DNA from: Thermoflexus sp.
GTDB taxonomy: Bacteria > Chloroflexota > Anaerolineae > Aggregatilineales > Aggregatilineaceae
Reading direction: 5' to 3'
Length of the DNA stretch: 35,686 bases
NCBI GenBank assembly: GCA_020724485.1
Contig: DYGW01000010.1
Coordinates: forward strand, 1 to 35,686
Below are positions 23,916 to 35,589 of the stretch, one piece after another. The notes under the pieces are model-generated. The model ran no database searches and was not told the DNA's origin. It saw only the letters and a program-made list of their open reading frames with translations. Within the stretch, counting starts at the first letter, position 1; every line of letters begins with the position of its first letter. A program made the translations under genes and the position numbers.

Positions 23916-24703
23916 TGACGACGACCATCGCCCTGGCGGGCAAGGGCGGCGTGGGCAAGACGACCATCGCCGCCATGATCATCAAGTACCTGGCCCAGAC
24001 GCAGCGCGGGGCCATCCTGGCCATTGACGCCGACCCCAGCAGCAACCTGAACATGGTGCTCGGCCTCGACCTGGAATGGACGGTTGGCGACATTCGCGAG
24101 GGGCTGCTGGACAAAGTCAAGGAGTCTCTGATGGCGGGCGGGGCGGCGATGGGCGCGCTGGACGGCGGCCTGACCAAGCGCGAGTACCTGGACTATGAGG
24201 TGCGCGCCGCGCTGTCCGAAGGCTCGCGCTTCGACCTGATCGCTATGGGCCGCTCCGAAGGCCCCGGCTGCTACTGTGCCGTCAACCACAACCTGCGCGA
24301 GGTAGTGGACAGCATCAGCAAGAACTACCGCTACGTGGTCATTGACAACGAGGCGGGCATGGAGCACCTCAGCCGGCGCACCACGCGCGACGTGGAGGTG
24401 CTGCTGGTCGTCAGCGACGCCACGCAGCGCGGCATCGTCGCCGCCGAGCGCATCGCTGCCTTCCGCCACGAGCTAGACATCAACATCAACGCGGCCTATC
24501 TCATCCTCAACAACGTGCCCGGCGGAGTGATCCCCGCCCCGCTGCAAGCGCGCGCCGACCAGCTTGACCTGCCGCTGTTGGGCGCAGTGCCGGGTGACGA
24601 GAAGCTCGTCGAGTTCGAGTTCAGCGGACGCCCGCTGGTCGAGTTGGGCGACGACTCGCCGGTTTACCAGGCGGTCGCGGCCATGATGGGGCAGATTCTG
24701 TAG
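23915..24703 (+). CDS. CooC/AcsF-type nickel-insertion ATPase 2
   Basis: A 262-residue P-loop ATPase of the CooC/AcsF family, only distantly similar to the preceding one. Walker A is GKGGVGKTT at residues 9-17. The CXC metal site is Cys119-Tyr-Cys121 in GPGCYCAVNHNLRE. VVIDNEAGMEHLSRRTTRDV is the Walker B region. The ATG overlaps the upstream stop (TGATG), so the two are translationally coupled. One partner may serve CODH and the other ACS, or they may form a heterodimer; sequence alone does not decide which is AcsF. It is the last gene before a strong intrinsic terminator. Confidence 0.92.
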   Translation: MTTTIALAGKGGVGKTTIAAMIIKYLAQTQRGAILAIDADPSSNLNMVLGLDLEWTVGDIREGLLDKVKESLMAGGAAMGALDGGLTKREYLDYEVRAALSEGSRFDLIAMGRSEGPGCYCAVNHNLREVVDSISKNYRYVVIDNEAGMEHLSRRTTRDVEVLLVVSDATQRGIVAAERIAAFRHELDININAAYLILNNVPGGVIPAPLQARADQLDLPLLGAVPGDEKLVEFEFSGRPLVELGDDSPVYQAVAAMMGQIL

Positions 24704-24806
24704 GGAGCGACGCCCGGCAGTATCCAGCCCATTTGCCGCCGGTACCGATCTGGAATGCATCCAGAAGCAGATATGCCCCCGCCCCCAGCACACCGACCAA
24801 AATCAC

Positions 24807-24838
24807 CCCCAACTGGTGACAGTTGGGGATTGTTTTTT
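24807..24838 (+). terminator. Intrinsic terminator of the Wood-Ljungdahl block
   Basis: CCCCAACTG (24807-24815), loop GTGA, and CAGTTGGGG (24820-24828) form a perfect 9-bp stem. It is followed by ATTGTTTTTT. This is the clearest rho-independent terminator in the window, about 100 bp after the second cooC gene. Confidence 0.9.
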
Positions 24839-24858
24839 CGGGGGCAGGCCAGTACGAT
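24830..24858 (+). promoter_or_regulatory. Candidate promoter of glutamate dehydrogenase
   Basis: TTGTTT (24830-24835) and TACGAT (24853-24858) are 17 bp apart, about 60 bp before the gdhA start. The -35 element overlaps the T-run of the preceding terminator, a compact arrangement. Confidence 0.4.
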
Positions 24859-24918
24859 GAGGGTATACGGCGCGTGGCGCGCCATTCAGGAACCTTAGAA
24901 GGAGAAAGCAAAACGGTT

Positions 24919-26217
<1,299 letters not shown>

Positions 26218-26250
26218 AGCGCCGGGCCACTGGCGAAAACGCGATCCCGT

Positions 26251-26281
26251 GTAGGGGCGCAGCAGAGAGCAGCGCCCCTAC
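26251..26281. repeat. GTAGGGGCGC palindrome downstream of gdhA
   Basis: GTAGGGGCGC (26251-26260) and GCGCCCCTAC (26272-26281) form perfect 10-bp arms around an 11-base loop. Related GTAGGGG/GTAGGAGCG stems lie at 67-83 and near 22800-22852. It could terminate gdhA transcription, but no T-run follows. Confidence 0.7.
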
Positions 26282-26301
26282 GCGCACAGATGCCCAGGAA
26301 C

Positions 26302-26335
26302 AGACTTCGGAAGTCCGCGCAAACTTCCGAAGTCT
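26302..26335. repeat. Palindromic repeat, AGACTTCCGAAGT family, copy 3
   Basis: AGACTTCGGAAGT (26302-26314) and ACTTCCGAAGTCT (26323-26335) form 13-bp perfect arms around the loop CCGCGCAA. It follows a GTAGGGGCGC palindrome by 20 bp. Copy 2 is likewise preceded by a GTAGGGGCG segment, so the two palindromes may travel as one module. Confidence 0.85.
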
Positions 26336-26380
26336 CTTGTCAAGATTCTCGCCCGGCAGCCTGTGCGCGCCCTACGACGT

Positions 26381-26410
26381 TTGCCCGAATGTTCCACCGC
26401 GCTATATAAT
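26381..26410 (+). promoter_or_regulatory. Promoter of the dnaG-rpoD operon
   Basis: TTGCCC (26381-26386) and TATAAT (26405-26410) are separated by 18 bp, with the start codon of dnaG 43 bases after the -10 box. This is the best sigma-70-type promoter on the plus strand. Confidence 0.65.
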
Positions 26411-26452
26411 CCGCAGCACCTTCAAGCGGGATCAGCGGACCCCCAACCCGAT

Positions 26453-28480
26453 ATGTCTGTTGTTGATGACGTAAAAGCACGTCTCGACATCCTTGATGTC
26501 GTCTCTGGCTACGTCAGTCTCCAGAAGGCAGGGCGCAACTTCAAGGCATTGTGCCCTTTTCATCAGGAGAAGACGCCGTCGTTTGTCGTGTTCCCCGACA
26601 CGCAGACATGGCGCTGTTTCGGCGCGTGCGGCGAAGGCGGCGATGTCTTCAGCTTCGTCATGAAGGCGGAAGGCTGGGACTTCGGCGAGGCGCTGCGCGT
26701 CCTGGCCGAGCGCGCCGGCGTCGAGCTAAAGCCGCTGACTCCCGCTCAACAGCAGCAAGCCAGCGAGAACGAGCGCCTGCAAGGGCTGCTCGAAGAGACG
26801 GCGCGCTTTTTCCACGAGCAGCTTCTCACCGCGCCCGCTGCCCAGGGCGCACGCGACTACGTGGCCGGGCGCGGGCTGCGCCCCGAGACGGTCACTGCTT
26901 TTCAGCTTGGCTACGCGCCGGATGACTGGCGCCAGGCCCTCCAACACCTGCAGATGCTCGGCTACACCCAGGACGAAGTTGTTGAGGCGGGCGTGGCCAT
27001 CCGCAACGAGCAGGGCAACGTCTACGACCGCTTCCGCCATCGCCTGGTCATCCCCATCCGCGACGGGCGCGGGCGCACCGCTGGCTTTGGGGCGCGGGCG
27101 CTGGAGAAGGAGGCCGTGCCCAAGTACCTCAACTCGCCGCAAGGCCCGCTGTTCGACAAAGGCCGCCTGCTCTACGGGCTGGACGTGGCCCGCCGCGCCA
27201 TCCGCGAGACGGAGACGGCGGTCATCGTCGAGGGCTACATGGATGTCCTGCAGGCTCACCAGGCTGGCTTTGCCAACGTTGTGGCCCAGATGGGCACGGC
27301 GCTCACCGAAGACCAACTACGCCAGCTTAACCGCTACGCCCACCGCCTGATCCTGGCCCTTGACCCGGACGCCGCTGGCATCAACGCGACCATGCGCGGG
27401 CTGAATGTCGCCCGCGAGACGCTCGATGGCGAGCGCGTCGTGACTTTTGATCCGCGCGGGATGATGCGTTACACTGGCCTGCTAGAGTTGGATATTCGCG
27501 TGGTCAGCCTGCCGGAGGGCAACGATCCCGACGACCTGATCCGGCGCGATCCGGCGGCGTGGGAAGCCCTGTTAGCGCGCGCCATTCCGGTGGCGGACTA
27601 CGTCATCCAGCGAGGCACGGCGCACCTCACCGCCCAATCGTCGCCCCAGGAGCGCGAGCAGGCGGCGCGCGCACTGCTGCCCATCCTGACCGCGACCGAA
27701 AGCGACATCCAGCGCAGCGGCAACGTCCAGGCGCTGGCCCGGCGGGTGCGCATTGACGAGCGCGTGCTCATCCAATGGTCGCAGCGTCGCCAGGCGGCGC
27801 GCACGCGGGCGCTGCCTTCGCTGCGCGAGCAGCGGCGGCTGGCCGAGCGACCGGCCCCCGCAACTGCGCCCGCCAGCCCGCCTGGACAGTCCGCGCTGCG
27901 CGAAGGGTTCTGCCTGCGGCTGCTGCTCGAACAGCCGGAGCGCCTGTACGCGGCCAACCGGCTGCTGCGCGAGCTACAAAGTGACAATGCGCTGCTGGCC
28001 GACGTGTTGGCCCCCCTGAAAGCGGAGGATTTCACCCGTTCTGACTATCAAGCGGTCTTCCAGGTGTTGGTGCGCGCGCTCGACCAGCACGAGGCCGAGC
28101 CGATCGAGTACTTCTACGCGCACCTGTCGCCGGAGCTGCGCGCTGTTGTTGACGAGTTGCGCGTGACGCCCCTGGAAGAGTTCGAGCAGGCGCTGCCCAG
28201 GGCGCTGGCGACCGAACTACGCTCGATCATGCGCGACCAGGCGCGCATGAATGCCCTGCCCGAACCCGATACGCGAGCCTGGCTGCAAGAAGTATTGGCG
28301 CTGCGCCAGCGTCTCTTGGAGCGGCAGCGCAACGAGTTGTATTTCATCCAGCAAGATGCCCAGGCGCTCAGCGGCGACCTGACCGGCGCCGGGTATCATG
28401 AGGCGCTGCAAGCGAACAACCGCGCCATGCAGGTCATCGCCAGGGCGCTGCACGAGGTCAACGGCCTGCGAGGGCCGTAG
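26453..28480 (+). CDS. dnaG: DNA primase
   Basis: A 675-residue replicative primase that makes RNA primers at the fork. The N-terminal CHC2 zinc domain has Cys34, His37, Cys55 and Cys59 (CPFH, then WRCFGACG); the last pair is spaced C-X3-C where many primases have C-X2-C. The catalytic core carries the TOPRIM motif VIVEGYMDVLQAHQAGF near residue 256 and LALDPDAAG near 302. A C-terminal DnaB-interaction region (about 480-675) follows a Pro-rich hinge. The start at ATG 26453 (MSVVDDVKAR) agrees with homologues; upstream in-frame sequence spans the promoter. The ribosome-binding site is weak. It is followed by rpoD, as in the classical macromolecular-synthesis operon, here without rpsU. Confidence 0.96.
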   Translation: MSVVDDVKARLDILDVVSGYVSLQKAGRNFKALCPFHQEKTPSFVVFPDTQTWRCFGACGEGGDVFSFVMKAEGWDFGEALRVLAERAGVELKPLTPAQQQQASENERLQGLLEETARFFHEQLLTAPAAQGARDYVAGRGLRPETVTAFQLGYAPDDWRQALQHLQMLGYTQDEVVEAGVAIRNEQGNVYDRFRHRLVIPIRDGRGRTAGFGARALEKEAVPKYLNSPQGPLFDKGRLLYGLDVARRAIRETETAVIVEGYMDVLQAHQAGFANVVAQMGTALTEDQLRQLNRYAHRLILALDPDAAGINATMRGLNVARETLDGERVVTFDPRGMMRYTGLLELDIRVVSLPEGNDPDDLIRRDPAAWEALLARAIPVADYVIQRGTAHLTAQSSPQEREQAARALLPILTATESDIQRSGNVQALARRVRIDERVLIQWSQRRQAARTRALPSLREQRRLAERPAPATAPASPPGQSALREGFCLRLLLEQPERLYAANRLLRELQSDNALLADVLAPLKAEDFTRSDYQAVFQVLVRALDQHEAEPIEYFYAHLSPELRAVVDELRVTPLEEFEQALPRALATELRSIMRDQARMNALPEPDTRAWLQEVLALRQRLLERQRNELYFIQQDAQALSGDLTGAGYHEALQANNRAMQVIARALHEVNGLRGP

Positions 28481-28527
28481 CCCGCTGAGGTCGGCAAGAA
28501 CGTGCTCACGGAAGATGCCCGGAGATC

Positions 28528-30234
<1,707 letters not shown>

Positions 30235-30253
30235 GCCGCCAGGCTCCCCGGCC

Positions 30254-31225
30254 ATGACCTTCCCCACGCGCCCAACCTACTGCCCGCAGTGCGGCGAGCC
30301 GCTGGCCTTGCGCACTGTCGGCTCGCGCGAGCGGCTCATCTGCCCGGCGTGCGGTTATGTCCACTACCGCAACCCCGTGCCCGGCGTGGGCATCCTCATC
30401 GAGATGGAAGGCGGCGTCGTGCTGATCAAGCGCGGCGGGCACGTCAAGCCGGGGCAGTGGGCGCTGCCGTCCGGTTACATCGAAGCCGACGAGAGCGTGG
30501 AGGAGGCGGCTGTCCGCGAGGCGCGCGAGGAGACTGGCCTTGAAGTCCAGCTTGAAGACCTGGTCGGCATTTATTCGTTCCCCGAAGGCCCGCCCACCAG
30601 CGGCATCATCGTCTTCTACCGGGCGCGACCGGTCGGCGGGGCGCTGCGCGCCGGGGATGACGCGCTGGATGTGCGCGTGTTCCAGCCGGACGACGTGCCG
30701 GAACTGCCCTTCCGCACGCACCGCCAGGCGATCCAGCGCTGGCTGGCCCTCCGCCAGCGCGCGCCTTACACGTCCGAGGAGCGGGCGGTCGGCTTCCACA
30801 TCCGCGAGGCAGAGCCGGGCGACGCCGACGCCGTGCTCGACCTGCTGCGCCTGGTGGACGCCAACGCCAGCCTGACGCCGGGCGATTGGGACGCCGCCCG
30901 CCAGCGTTTCGGCGAGCGGCAGACGGTCAGCGTGTTCGTCGCCCAGGCGAACGGCACGCCGGGGCGGGTGATCGGCTTCGTGGCGATGTCGCTGGTGCAG
31001 ACGCTGACCGGCGGGCGCGGCTGGATTGACGACATGGCCGTTGCGCTCGACTTTCGCGGCGAGGGCGTTGGCGCGGCCCTGCTCGAAGCGGCGCTGCGCC
31101 ATGCCAACCGCCTGGCGCTGACCCACCTGTATGTGAACACTGCGCGCGGGAGTCCGGCGGCGCGCGCCTTCTTCCAGGCCGCTGGCTTCCAGGAGAGCGC
31201 GATCACCTACCTGCGCATTCGCTGA
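30254..31225 (+). CDS. Zinc-ribbon Nudix hydrolase fused to a GNAT acetyltransferase
   Basis: A 323-residue two-enzyme fusion. A zinc ribbon (Cys10, Cys13, Cys30, Cys33) is followed by a Nudix domain whose box is complete: Gly74, Glu80, then REAREETGL at residues 88-96. The ribbon plus Nudix layout resembles NADH-pyrophosphatase-like and ADP-ribose-type hydrolases. From about residue 178 a GNAT domain follows, with [20 protein letters not shown] as the acetyl-CoA-binding loop and [18 protein letters not shown] near the end. Only 19 bp separate it from rpoD, so co-transcription is likely. Substrates of both halves are unknown; a housekeeping or nucleotide-sanitising role is a guess. Confidence 0.87.
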   Translation: MTFPTRPTYCPQCGEPLALRTVGSRERLICPACGYVHYRNPVPGVGILIEMEGGVVLIKRGGHVKPGQWALPSGYIEADESVEEAAVREAREETGLEVQLEDLVGIYSFPEGPPTSGIIVFYRARPVGGALRAGDDALDVRVFQPDDVPELPFRTHRQAIQRWLALRQRAPYTSEERAVGFHIREAEPGDADAVLDLLRLVDANASLTPGDWDAARQRFGERQTVSVFVAQANGTPGRVIGFVAMSLVQTLTGGRGWIDDMAVALDFRGEGVGAALLEAALRHANRLALTHLYVNTARGSPAARAFFQAAGFQESAITYLRIR

Positions 31226-31257
31226 GCGGCGGGGCGCGATGGGTGCGTCTGGGAGCT

Positions 31258-31268
31258 TGTGATAGAAT
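31258..31268 (+). promoter_or_regulatory. Extended -10 promoter candidate before ubiD
   Basis: TGATAGAAT (31260-31268) fits an extended -10 element (TG-N-TANNNT), 53 bp before the ATG. No good -35 is seen, as is common for extended -10 promoters. A similar TTGTTGTTAGAAT occurs before cooC (23007-23019). Confidence 0.4.
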
Positions 31269-31321
31269 CAGCGCAGTTTCACGATTTTCAGAACGCCCCG
31301 AACGACGGAGAGGCCACACCA

Positions 31322-33127
31322 ATGGCGTATGCCGATCTGCGCGATTTTCTCGCGCGCCTGGAAGCGGAAGGCGAGCTGGTGCGCATCACCGCGCCAGTGA
31401 GCGCCCACCTGGAGATCACCGAGATCACCGACCGGGTCAGCAAGGGGCCAGCCGCGCAGAACAAGGCCCTGCTCTTCGAGAACGTCGCGGGCAGCACCAT
31501 GCCCGTGCTGATCAACGCCTTCGGCTCGGCGCGGCGCATGGCCCTGGCTTTCGGTGTGGACGATCTCGAAGAGGTGCGCCACAAGCTGGGCAAGCTGATC
31601 GATCCGCGCCTGCCGCAGGGCATGGGCGCGATGATGAAGCGCGGGAGCGAAATGCTGGCTGCGCTGCGCAGCATCGGCCTGGGGCCGAGCCGCGTCCGCC
31701 GCGCCCCGTGCCAGGAAGTGGTCATCACCGAGAACCCGTCGCTCGACCTGCTGCCGATCCTCACCTGCTGGCCGGGCGACGGCGGCCCGTACATCACGCT
31801 GCCGCAGGTCATCACCTGCGACCCGGTCACCGGCGCGCGCAATGTGGGCATGTACCGCCTGCAGAAGTTCGACGGGCGCACGCTGGGGATGCACTGGCAG
31901 CGGCACAAGGGCGGCGCCGATCACGAGCGCGAAGCGCGCGCCCACCAGCAGGAGCGCATCCCCTGCGCCATCGCCCTCGGCGGCGACCCGGCGCAGATGT
32001 GGTGCAGCTCCGCGCCGCTGCCGCCCGGCATTGACGAGTACCTGCTGGCTAGCTGGCTGCGCGGCAAACCGGTGCCCTTCGTCAAGTGCATCACCCAGGA
32101 CATCGAGGCCCCGGCCAACGCCGAGATCGTCATCGAGGGCTATGTAGACCTGAGCGAGCGGCGCAGCGAAGGCCCGTTCGGCGATCACACCGGCTTCTAC
32201 ACGCCGCCGGACTTCTTCCCGGTCTTCCACGTCACGGCGATCACCTACAAGCGCGGGGCAGTCTACCCAACGACGGTCGTCGGCAAGCCGCCGATGGAAG
32301 ACTACTGGATGGGCAAGGCGACGGAGCGGCTGTTCCTGCCGCTGTTGCAGCTTTTCCAGGGCGAGATCGCCGACTACGCCATGCCCGCCGAGGGTGTCTT
32401 TCACAACCTGATCATCGCCAGCCTGGCCCCGCGCTACCCCGGCCACGCTCAGAAAGTGATGTATGGCATCTGGTCTATTGGGCTGATGATGCTCAGCAAG
32501 GCGGTGATCATCGTGGACGCCGAGGTGAACGTCCACGACCCGGCGGCGGTGACCGACGCGGTGCTGGCCCACGTGGACTGGCGGCGCGACATCACCCTTG
32601 TGGATGGGCCGGTGGACCAGCTCGATCACAGCGCCATCCAGGATTCCTACGGCGGCAAGATCGGCGTGGACGCCACGCACAAGCCGGATCGCGCGCCCGC
32701 CCTACCTCCTGCGCCGCTGCCCGCCGAGGCGCTGACCGCCCTGCTGGGCGACCGCTGGCACAGCCCGCGCGCCGGGTTGCTCCTGGCGGGCGTGGACAAG
32801 GCGCAGCGGCCCGTGCGCGAGACGTTCGAGGCGATCTGGGCGGTCGCGCCGGAGGTGAGCATCGTCGCCCTGGACTCGTTCGTGGATGTGCGCCGCCTGC
32901 CAGAGGTGGCCTGGCGCGCGCTGGGCAATGTGGACTGGCGGCGCGATATTCTGGTCAGGGGCGGGCCGGTGGATCACTTCGCCGGCGACGGCCCGCGCGG
33001 GCAGATCGGTGTGGACGCTACGAGCAAGGGCGCGGAGCCGCGCGGCTGGCCGCAGGAGATCGCCATGAGCGAGGAGATTGTGCGGCTGGTGGACGAGAAG
33101 TGGGCGAGTTACAGGATCGAGTCGTGA
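31322..33127 (+). CDS. ubiD: UbiD-family decarboxylase
   Basis: A 601-residue prenylated-FMN-dependent decarboxylase of the UbiD family. Family hallmarks are ITLPQVITCDPVTGARNVGM with the following YRLQ, PCAIALGGDPAQM, EGPFGDHTGFYTP carrying the catalytic Glu, and KAVIIVDAEVNVHDP. The ATG at 31322 (MAYADLRDFL) was chosen because GGAGAGG lies 8 bases upstream; an upstream in-frame extension lies in the promoter. Next come a UbiA-type prenyltransferase and the flavoprotein CoaBC, which suggests quinone synthesis: UbiD and UbiA types act in menaquinone (MqnL/MqnP-like) or ubiquinone routes. In an anaerobe with a Wood-Ljungdahl pathway menaquinone is more likely. No UbiX gene, needed to make prenyl-FMN, is in the window. 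Confidence 0.92.
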   Translation: MAYADLRDFLARLEAEGELVRITAPVSAHLEITEITDRVSKGPAAQNKALLFENVAGSTMPVLINAFGSARRMALAFGVDDLEEVRHKLGKLIDPRLPQGMGAMMKRGSEMLAALRSIGLGPSRVRRAPCQEVVITENPSLDLLPILTCWPGDGGPYITLPQVITCDPVTGARNVGMYRLQKFDGRTLGMHWQRHKGGADHEREARAHQQERIPCAIALGGDPAQMWCSSAPLPPGIDEYLLASWLRGKPVPFVKCITQDIEAPANAEIVIEGYVDLSERRSEGPFGDHTGFYTPPDFFPVFHVTAITYKRGAVYPTTVVGKPPMEDYWMGKATERLFLPLLQLFQGEIADYAMPAEGVFHNLIIASLAPRYPGHAQKVMYGIWSIGLMMLSKAVIIVDAEVNVHDPAAVTDAVLAHVDWRRDITLVDGPVDQLDHSAIQDSYGGKIGVDATHKPDRAPALPPAPLPAEALTALLGDRWHSPRAGLLLAGVDKAQRPVRETFEAIWAVAPEVSIVALDSFVDVRRLPEVAWRALGNVDWRRDILVRGGPVDHFAGDGPRGQIGVDATSKGAEPRGWPQEIAMSEEIVRLVDEKWASYRIES

Positions 33128-33230
33128 GTCAGGAGTCCTGAGTCGGGAGTCAAGAGACGCAGATCGTCCCAGATGCCCAACTGATGACTGATAACTCCAG
33201 ACTCATGACTCATCACTCTTGACTCACCAC
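33119..33230. repeat. Iterated GAGTC / GACTC inverted repeat between ubiD and ubiA
   Basis: The left side (from about 33119 to 33156) repeats GAGTC with small variations four to five times. The right side (33182-33225) repeats its inverse GACTC/GACTGAT. GAGTCAAGAG (33147-33156) and CTCTTGACTC (33216-33225) are exact inverses. It is non-coding and structurally like the element at 2902-3144 but with a different unit. Confidence 0.6.
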
Positions 33231-33251
33231 CAACGGATCGGGCAGCGGATC

Positions 33252-34178
33252 ATGGGTTCCTCCACACAGCGGGCGAAAGAGTCGGCCCAGGCACGCGGGC
33301 TGAAGCCGGGCACGTTCGCCTACCGGCTGCGCGTGTTCCTCGACCTGGTGCGCTTCGAGCACACCGTCTTCGCCCTGCCCTTCGCCTACATCGGCATGGT
33401 GCTGGCGGCGGACGGGCTGCCCACGCTCTGGCAGCTTGTCTGGGTGACGGTGGCTATGGCCGCCGCGCGGACGCTGGCCTTCGCCGTCAACCGGCTGGCC
33501 GACCGCACCTACGACGCAGTCAATCCGCGCACGCGCAACCGGCCCACCGTCACCGGGGCCATTGACACGGGCACGGTGACGCGCTACGCGGGGGTGTCGC
33601 TGGTTGTGCTGCTGGTCGCGGCGGCGCTGCTCGATCCGCTGGCGCTCAAGCTGGCCCCGGTCGCCGTGCTGTTCCTGATCGGCTACAGCTTCACCAAGCG
33701 CTTCACCGTGCTGGCGCACTGGGTGCTCGGCTTCACCGACGCGCTGGCGGTCGGCGGCGGCTGGATCGCCGTGCGCGGCTCGTTCTTCGCGCCGGAAGAC
33801 CTCCCCGCTTGGCTGCTGATCGGCGCGGTGACCTTCTGGATCGCCGGCTTCGACCTGATCTACGCCTGCCAGGATGTCGAGCACGACCGCCGCGAGGGAC
33901 TGCACGCCTGGCCCGCCCGTTACGGCGTCGCCAGCGCGCTGGGACTGTCACGGCTGAATCACGCCGCGTTCCTGGGCTGTCTGGTGTTGGCCGGGCTGGC
34001 CGCGTCGCTGGCCTGGCCGTACTATGCGGCGGCGCTGCTGACGGCGCTGCTGCTGGTTCATGAGCACCACCTCGTCTCGCCGGACGATCTCAGCCGGGTG
34101 AACGTGGCCTTCTTCAACATGAACTCGTATATCGCGCTGACGCTGCTGGCCGGGGCACTCGGTGCGGTGATGATGTAG
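33252..34178 (+). CDS. ubiA: UbiA-family prenyltransferase (4-hydroxybenzoate polyprenyltransferase-like)
   Basis: A 308-residue integral membrane prenyltransferase with about eight hydrophobic segments. It attaches an isoprenoid chain to an aromatic acid in quinone synthesis. The first Asp motif is NRLADRTYDAVNPRTRNRP at residues 80-98 (Asn80, Asp84, Asp88). The second is DLIYACQDVEHDRREGLHAW near residue 200. Together these are the UbiA/MqnP pattern rather than the chlorophyll- or heme-synthase type. The ATG at 33252 is preferred over a TTG at 33219, which lies in the repeat; neither has a strong ribosome-binding site, so the start is uncertain by up to 11 residues. With the UbiD protein it likely serves menaquinone synthesis. 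Confidence 0.9.
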   Translation: MGSSTQRAKESAQARGLKPGTFAYRLRVFLDLVRFEHTVFALPFAYIGMVLAADGLPTLWQLVWVTVAMAAARTLAFAVNRLADRTYDAVNPRTRNRPTVTGAIDTGTVTRYAGVSLVVLLVAAALLDPLALKLAPVAVLFLIGYSFTKRFTVLAHWVLGFTDALAVGGGWIAVRGSFFAPEDLPAWLLIGAVTFWIAGFDLIYACQDVEHDRREGLHAWPARYGVASALGLSRLNHAAFLGCLVLAGLAASLAWPYYAAALLTALLLVHEHHLVSPDDLSRVNVAFFNMNSYIALTLLAGALGAVMM

Positions 34179-34229
34179 CGGTTGGCTGATAGCTTAGCAG
34201 CGCGCGGGCTGCTCAAAGGGGCGCATACC

Positions 34230-35489
34230 ATGCCAGCAGAACCGATCACCCTGCTCGAAGGCAAGCGGATCATCATCGGCGTGACGGGCAGCATCGCCAT
34301 CTACAAGGCGGCAGACCTGGCCAGCAAGCTCACCCAGGCCGGGGCGCTGGTGGACGTGATCATGACCGAGGCGGCGCAGCGTTTCGTCACGCCGCTCACC
34401 TTCCAGTCGGTCACCGGGCGCGCTGTCTATACGACGATGTGGGCTACCGCTGACGACGCCCTGCCGACGCACATCGCCCATGTAGGATTGGGCGAGGGCG
34501 CGGATTTGCTGGTGATCGCGCCGATCACCGCCCAGACCATCGCCAGGCTGGCGCACGGCCTGGCCGATGACCTCCTGGCGGTGACGGCCCTGGCCGCGCG
34601 CTGCCCCCTGCTGATCGCCCCGGCGATGGACGGCGGCATGTACGCCCATCCTGCCACGCAAGACAACCTGGCGACGCTGCGCGCGCGCGGTGTGACGGTC
34701 ATCGAGCCGGACGAAGGGCGCTTCGCCTCTGGGCTGGTGGGCAAGGGCCGCCTGCCGGAGACGCCCGTCCTGCTCGGACACATCCGGCGAGCGTTGGGGC
34801 GGCACGGCCCGCTGGCCGGGCGGCGCGTTGTGGTGACCGCTGGCGGCACGCGCGAGCCGCTCGACCCGGTGCGCGTGCTGGCTAACCGCTCCAGCAGCAA
34901 GCAGGGCTACGCGCTGGCTCAGGCCGCGCTCGACGCGGGCGCGGACGTGACGCTGATCAGCACGATCAGCGAGCTACCGGCCCCGGTGGGCGCGGCGCTG
35001 GTGAGCGTGGAGACCGCCGCCCAGATGCGCGACGCCGTGCTCAGCGAGGCGGCGGGGGCGGATGCGCTGCTCATGGCGGCGGCTGTCGCCGACTACCGCC
35101 CGGCCCAGATCGCCGCGCAGAAGATCAAGAAATCCGGCGACGCGAGCGAAGGGCTGGCGCTGCCTCTCGTCCGCACGGCGGACATCTTGCAGGACGTGCG
35201 CGCGGCGCGCGAAACGAGCGGCTGGCCGCGCGTGGTGGTCGGTTTCGCCGCCGAGAGCGAAGACCTGCTGCGCAACGCCGAAGCCAAGCTGCGCGCCAAG
35301 GGGCTAGACCTGATCGCCGCCAACGACATCACCGCGACCGACGCCGGGTTCGGCGCCGACACCAACCGCGTCACCCTGCTCGACCGCGACGGCGGGCAGC
35401 AAGCGCTGGGGCTGCTGAGCAAAGCGCGCGTCGCCGAAGCGGTGATCGCGCGGGTAGCCGGGCTGCTGGCCGGGCGAGACGAGGGGTAA
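34230..35489 (+). CDS. coaBC: Phosphopantothenoylcysteine decarboxylase / phosphopantothenate-cysteine ligase
   Basis: A 419-residue bifunctional enzyme for steps two and three of coenzyme A synthesis. Residues 1-190 are the FMN-dependent CoaC decarboxylase: GSIAIYKAADLASKLTQAGA, the catalytic His in THIAHVGLG, and IAPAMDGGMYAHPATQDNL. The substrate-clamp segment that often carries a catalytic Cys (ACGxxGxGR) reads FASGLVGKGRLPE here, with Ser in place of Cys. The CoaB ligase half starts near 190 with VVVTAGGTREPLDPVRVL and contains MAAAVADYRPAQIAAQKIKK. The ATG at 34230 was chosen because AAAGGGG precedes it at 9 bases. It is probably in one unit with ubiD and ubiA. CoA supply connects loosely to acetyl-CoA synthase. 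Confidence 0.94.
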   Translation: MPAEPITLLEGKRIIIGVTGSIAIYKAADLASKLTQAGALVDVIMTEAAQRFVTPLTFQSVTGRAVYTTMWATADDALPTHIAHVGLGEGADLLVIAPITAQTIARLAHGLADDLLAVTALAARCPLLIAPAMDGGMYAHPATQDNLATLRARGVTVIEPDEGRFASGLVGKGRLPETPVLLGHIRRALGRHGPLAGRRVVVTAGGTREPLDPVRVLANRSSSKQGYALAQAALDAGADVTLISTISELPAPVGAALVSVETAAQMRDAVLSEAAGADALLMAAAVADYRPAQIAAQKIKKSGDASEGLALPLVRTADILQDVRAARETSGWPRVVVGFAAESEDLLRNAEAKLRAKGLDLIAANDITATDAGFGADTNRVTLLDRDGGQQALGLLSKARVAEAVIARVAGLLAGRDEG

Positions 35490-35589
35490 GGCCGGGCGGG
35501 AGTGCAGCGCACCGCCTCCCAGGGGGCATTTCATCTCTGGGGCAGAACGTCACCGTAGAGTTGGAGCGGTTTCCCCTCCTCGCCGGGGA
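35490..35589. other. Spacer downstream of coaBC
   Basis: This 100-bp segment holds a weak GC stem (GGCGG near 35497, CCGCC near 35512) that could end coaBC transcription, but no T-run. On the minus strand an open frame of about 50 codons runs from the window edge to a TGA near 35536; part of it lies in the inverted repeat and in low-complexity G-rich sequence, so I do not call it a gene. Confidence 0.4.

Noticed and set aside
7845-24703. A complete Wood-Ljungdahl pathway in one cluster
   Set aside because: Formate dehydrogenase, formate-THF ligase, FchA and FolD are absent from the window, so only the carbonyl branch plus methylene-THF reductase is supported here.
33119-33230. A short CRISPR array
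   Set aside because: The repeated units are 5-10 bp, degenerate and inverted, with no uniform spacers and no cas genes nearby.
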